Made by a program: the position numbers and the translations under genes. Of a stretch of DNA of 9,068 nucleotides, positions 7,258 through 9,068 are shown one piece after another. The stretch is from assembly GCA_023430975.1 (NCBI GenBank), contig JAEYYB010000176.1:1-9068 (forward strand). Direction: 5' to 3'. The stretch comes from Bacillota bacterium. GTDB taxonomy: Bacteria > Bacillota > Clostridia > Acetivibrionales > DSM-2933. Numbering within the stretch: the first letter of the stretch is position 1; each line of letters starts with the position of its first letter. The notes beneath the pieces were generated by a model. The model was not told the DNA's origin and did not search any database. It saw nothing but the letters and a program-made list of their open reading frames with translations.

Positions 7258-7467
7258 ATGCATATAGAAGTCTTGCTTAATAAACTTGCAAAACCAGCAC
7301 AGAGGGCCATCCTAAATGCAGGTATATCAACAATTGAGCAACTTTCAAAATATAGTGAAAAAGAAGTATCAGAACTTCATGGAATCGGGAAAAATGCCAT
7401 AACTATTATCAAGCAAACATTGAATGAGTATGGATTAACTTTTCAGACAAATAGTAAAAAAGAATAA
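7258..7467 (+). CDS. Small helix-hairpin-helix protein (RNAP alpha-CTD-like)
   Basis: This 69-residue protein has the layout of a single helix-hairpin-helix or RNA polymerase alpha C-terminal-like fold: LLNKLAKPAQRAILNAGI (6-23), then IEQLSKYSEKEVSEL (26-40), then the hairpin HGIGKNA (41-47) and a final helix IIKQTLNEYGL (50-60). In this fold the GIG hairpin contacts the DNA backbone. Many Firmicutes encode stand-alone copies of this size, generally without assigned function. AGGAG (7244-7248) is 9 nt upstream of the ATG. The gene follows directly on the decayed membrane-protein gene but appears intact. DNA binding is expected from the fold; a regulatory role is inference. Confidence 0.85.
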   Translation: MHIEVLLNKLAKPAQRAILNAGISTIEQLSKYSEKEVSELHGIGKNAITIIKQTLNEYGLTFQTNSKKE

Positions 7468-7482
7468 AATTAGCACTATATC

Positions 7483-7520
7483 TTTATAAAGTACATATAA
7501 GTTTTTAAAACGAACTTGAT
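7483..7520 (+). repeat. Direct repeat copy A upstream of the cysteine-rich gene
   Basis: This begins with TTTATAAAGTA, part of the 10-bp palindrome CTTTATAAAG (7482-7491), and contains the inverted arms AAGTT (7499-7503) and AACTT (7513-7517), ending in GAT. It matches copy B at 8000-8038 over most positions, with an 11-base perfect start. A second, overlapping inverted repeat, AAAACG (7507-7512) with CGTTTT (7529-7534), is found only in this copy. It may be a regulator site or a structured leader element. Confidence 0.55.
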
Positions 7521-7575
7521 GGAATGAACGTTTTAATCTACAAAAACAACTTAAGAGTAAGGGAGATTGATAATA

Positions 7576-7959
7576 ATGCCTATTGCATATATATTGCTAG
7601 AACTATTCTGCACTTATGGGTGGGATGACAGCCAAGAACAAACCCAGGAGGTTCCTTCATATTGTAAGTATGGAGTTAAAAAGCCCGGATATCATTGTAT
7701 GAGTAATGATTGCACCTTCAATGCATTTACATATACAGAAGATGCAATAGCATGTACAGAAGATGATGGAGAAGTTAAGGGCAGTGATGGATGGGTCGGT
7801 ATTGGTGGAGATATGCAACCCGATTATTTGACAGATGAGCAAAGAATAGAATGCGTTAAAATGTGGAAAGAAATTTGTAGAAGAAAAGTTAATGAAGCAT
7901 ACGAAGAATATATGGCGAAAACAGGTTTTAAGAAATTTTCCCTAGATGAAAATGGATAA
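7576..7959 (+). CDS. Cysteine-rich hypothetical protein, 127 aa
   Basis: I do not recognise the family. The 127-residue product has seven cysteines (12, 30, 41, 46, 60, 93, 101), many acidic residues, and an aromatic and glycine-rich centre (GSDGWVGIGGDM). Its C-terminal helix ends EAYEEYMAKTGFKKF. The first 14 residues (MPIAYILLELFCTY) are hydrophobic but short and lack a positively charged start, so they are a poor signal peptide; the protein is probably cytoplasmic, and the cysteines could bind metal. GGGAG (7561-7565) lies 10 nt before the ATG at 7576. The TTG at 7567 would be only one base from it and is rejected. The gene is isolated, about 110 nt from its upstream and 160 nt from its downstream neighbour, and sits between two copies of a direct repeat. 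Confidence 0.7.
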   Translation: MPIAYILLELFCTYGWDDSQEQTQEVPSYCKYGVKKPGYHCMSNDCTFNAFTYTEDAIACTEDDGEVKGSDGWVGIGGDMQPDYLTDEQRIECVKMWKEICRRKVNEAYEEYMAKTGFKKFSLDENG

Positions 7960-7999
7960 GAAAAATGCAGTTGAATATGGTAAGATTTGATTCGCATTA

Positions 8000-8038
8000 T
8001 TTATAAAGTACGAACAAGTTTTTTACTACGAACTTAAT
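8000..8038 (+). repeat. Direct repeat copy B upstream of the secreted-protein gene
   Basis: This copy shares TTTATAAAGTA exactly with copy A, then diverges at a few positions while keeping the arms AAGTT (8016-8020) and AACTT (8031-8035) with a 10-nt loop. The heptamer TACGAAC occurs twice within it (8009-8015 and 8027-8033). It overlaps a possible -35 region of the following gene, so it could act as an operator. The sequence just before it (TTCGCATTATTTATA, 7991-8005) recurs with one change at 8819-8833, upstream of the last gene. Confidence 0.55.
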
Positions 8039-8052
8039 ATTATTTGTATAAT
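8023..8052 (+). promoter_or_regulatory. Possible promoter of the secreted-protein gene
   Basis: A perfect -10 TATAAT (8047-8052) lies 18 nt downstream of a weak -35 TTACTA (8023-8028). The start of transcription would be about 60 nt before the GTG start. The -35 falls inside direct repeat copy B. The weak -35 keeps confidence low. Confidence 0.3.
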
Positions 8053-8120
8053 TTTACCAATAAACAGGAATTTGCGGGGAAGTTAAAACTTATATTTTAA
8101 AATGAAATGAGGGTGTGCTG

Positions 8121-8726
8121 GTGAAAAAGCTTTTGTATATTATAGTGGGTATGCTTATCTTTCTATTGATTTCAGCAGTGTGTTATGCAGGTTCTATACC
8201 AGAAGACTTGCTCTATGACGATTCTACACAGGTATATTTCGGCAAGGTGAAAAACGTTGACGGTGATAGCATTACTGTAATTCAACAAAAAAATATAAAG
8301 GGAGAATTTACACAAGATAGCGAACTTACTTATAAGAGATTTGTATTTACCAATTCACCGAAAGTTGGCACAACGTACCTTTGTGGATATTATGATAAAA
8401 ACAACCCGCTCTATGTGTGGGATGTAACAAGCCTGGATACAAAGACTTTAACAATTAAAAATACCGATAGCATGTCAAAGAGAATGCAGAAATATTTAAA
8501 TGACGGCAAGTTTGAAGAAAAAGAGAAGGAAAAACTGACGAAAACGGATACAAAAGACGATACCGAATTAACGACTAGTGAGCCGACAACAGCAATAATT
8601 GCTGACAACACAGACCAGACGCATAATGATAGCAGAACAGGAACAAGTCATTCGATAATTCTAATTTTATGTGGAACCGTTTTGATAGGAATAGTATCTT
8701 TTGTGAGGGCTAAAAGAAAAAAATAG
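8121..8726 (+). CDS. Secreted protein with C-terminal membrane anchor, 201 aa
   Basis: I cannot name the family. The protein has a clear signal peptide (charged MKKLL, hydrophobic core, likely cleavage after CYA at residue 23). A folded region of about 24-135 follows, with motifs SIPEDLL (25-31), VYFGKVKNVDGDSITVIQ (38-55) and NNPLYVWDV, then a Lys/Glu/Thr-rich linker (131-176). A hydrophobic helix (about 178-195) followed by RAKRKK then acts as a membrane anchor and stop-transfer signal. The topology is that of a surface protein held by its C-terminus; there is no LPXTG motif, so sortase anchoring is not supported. GTG 8121 is chosen over GTG 8115 because GAGG (8109-8112) lies 8 nt from the former and only 2 nt from the latter. 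The similar modules in clostridial proteins suggest a conserved extracellular unknown. Its regulation may involve direct repeat copy B. Confidence 0.75.
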   Translation: MKKLLYIIVGMLIFLLISAVCYAGSIPEDLLYDDSTQVYFGKVKNVDGDSITVIQQKNIKGEFTQDSELTYKRFVFTNSPKVGTTYLCGYYDKNNPLYVWDVTSLDTKTLTIKNTDSMSKRMQKYLNDGKFEEKEKEKLTKTDTKDDTELTTSEPTTAIIADNTDQTHNDSRTGTSHSIILILCGTVLIGIVSFVRAKRKK

Positions 8727-8878
8727 ATATTGGGTAATCCAAAAATGAAAGCGTAGCATGAGCTCTGCAAATTCTAATTTATTGATGAGGCTATGAGTAC
8801 ATTGGGTAACTGCGTTATTTCGCATCATTTATATAATTGGATGTAATATAGAAATATATAATTTTGAGAGTGTTGTAT

Positions 8879-9068
8879 ATGAAATTAAAAGAAAGAGCGA
8901 AACAACTAAAGAAAGATATTCCTACGATTTTTCTGGCTCTCAAGAAGAAAGAGACTCCGTGGTATGCGAAGGTATTGGCAATTTTAACAATAGGATATGC
9001 TCTATCACCAATTGATTTGATACCTGATTTCATTCCTGTCATTGGTTATCTTGATGATGTAATAATAC
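8879..9068 (+). CDS. YkvA/DUF1232 family protein, 5' part
   Basis: The first 63 codons of a gene that continues beyond the window. After a basic N-terminal segment (MKLKERAKQLKKDIP) and a helix, the protein carries the family signature SPIDLIPDFIPVIGYLDD (43-60), which is characteristic of DUF1232/YkvA. Members are small, mostly membrane-associated proteins with one or two hydrophobic helices and no established function. GAGAG (8866-8870) lies 8 nt upstream of the ATG. A TATAAT at 8832-8837 could be a -10, but no fitting -35 is visible. The 152-nt gap from the secreted-protein gene holds no terminator I can recognise, only TTGGGTAA twice (8730-8737, 8802-8809) and a short inverted repeat, TGCG/CGCA (8811-8824). 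Confidence 0.85.
   Translation, partial: MKLKERAKQLKKDIPTIFLALKKKETPWYAKVLAILTIGYALSPIDLIPDFIPVIGYLDDVII

Noticed and set aside
8121..8726. Sortase-anchored surface protein
   Set aside because: The C-terminal helix and basic tail fit, but there is no LPXTG-like motif; the nearby SRTGT lacks the Leu-Pro.
8815..9042. Minus-strand open frame opposite the DUF1232 gene
   Set aside because: The + strand carries the conserved SPIDLIPDFIPV signature and a well-placed ribosome binding site, so this is a shadow.
1..9068. CRISPR array, tRNA, insertion sequence or integrase
   Set aside because: I found no regularly spaced repeats, no cloverleaf-like sequence with conserved arms, and no transposase or recombinase motifs.

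Overview
This is a 9,068-base AT-rich stretch in which every supported gene lies on the + strand. The low GC content, AGGAG/GGAGG-type ribosome binding sites, VanZ-like, lipoprotein and YkvA/DUF1232 proteins suggest a low-GC Gram-positive (Firmicutes) chromosome, most likely a Clostridium-like anaerobe. This assignment is inferred from style and protein families; there is no marker gene such as rRNA. I see no tRNA, rRNA, CRISPR array, transposase, integrase or phage gene.

Layout. Bases 1-194 are intergenic, with one hairpin. At 195-791 is a PurN-type formyltransferase that keeps its catalytic residues but lies outside any visible purine operon. At 895-1377 is a VanZ-family membrane protein with an odd start region. 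A block follows (1449-3890): a gene of unknown function, faintly like polymorphic-toxin immunity proteins and interrupted by an in-frame amber codon; a 156-residue hypothetical protein; and a tetratricopeptide-repeat protein whose start overlaps the previous stop (ATGA). The right half holds predicted surface or secreted proteins: a 479-residue lipoprotein (4024-5463), a second lipoprotein with a C-terminal Ig-like domain that is frameshifted by a 7-bp tandem duplication (5617-6829), and a 201-residue secreted protein with a C-terminal membrane anchor (8121-8726). Between them are a 5' stub of a GrpB-family gene (5538-5636), a decayed small membrane-protein gene (6997-7253), a 69-residue helix-hairpin-helix protein (7258-7467) and a cysteine-rich unknown (7576-7959). 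The window ends inside a YkvA/DUF1232 gene.

Interpretation. The main theme is decay: four genes are convincingly broken and a fifth fragment is doubtful, interleaved with intact small genes that have good ribosome binding sites. I read this as an accessory, rapidly changing region rich in cell-surface and possibly immunity-type genes. The most specific signals are the 7-bp duplication that alone explains the lipoprotein frameshift, the GrpB stub that now acts as leader for the lipoprotein gene, and a diverged 38/39-bp direct repeat flanking the cysteine-rich gene. I did not find a complete, clearly new multi-gene system; the 1449-3890 block is the best candidate for one.
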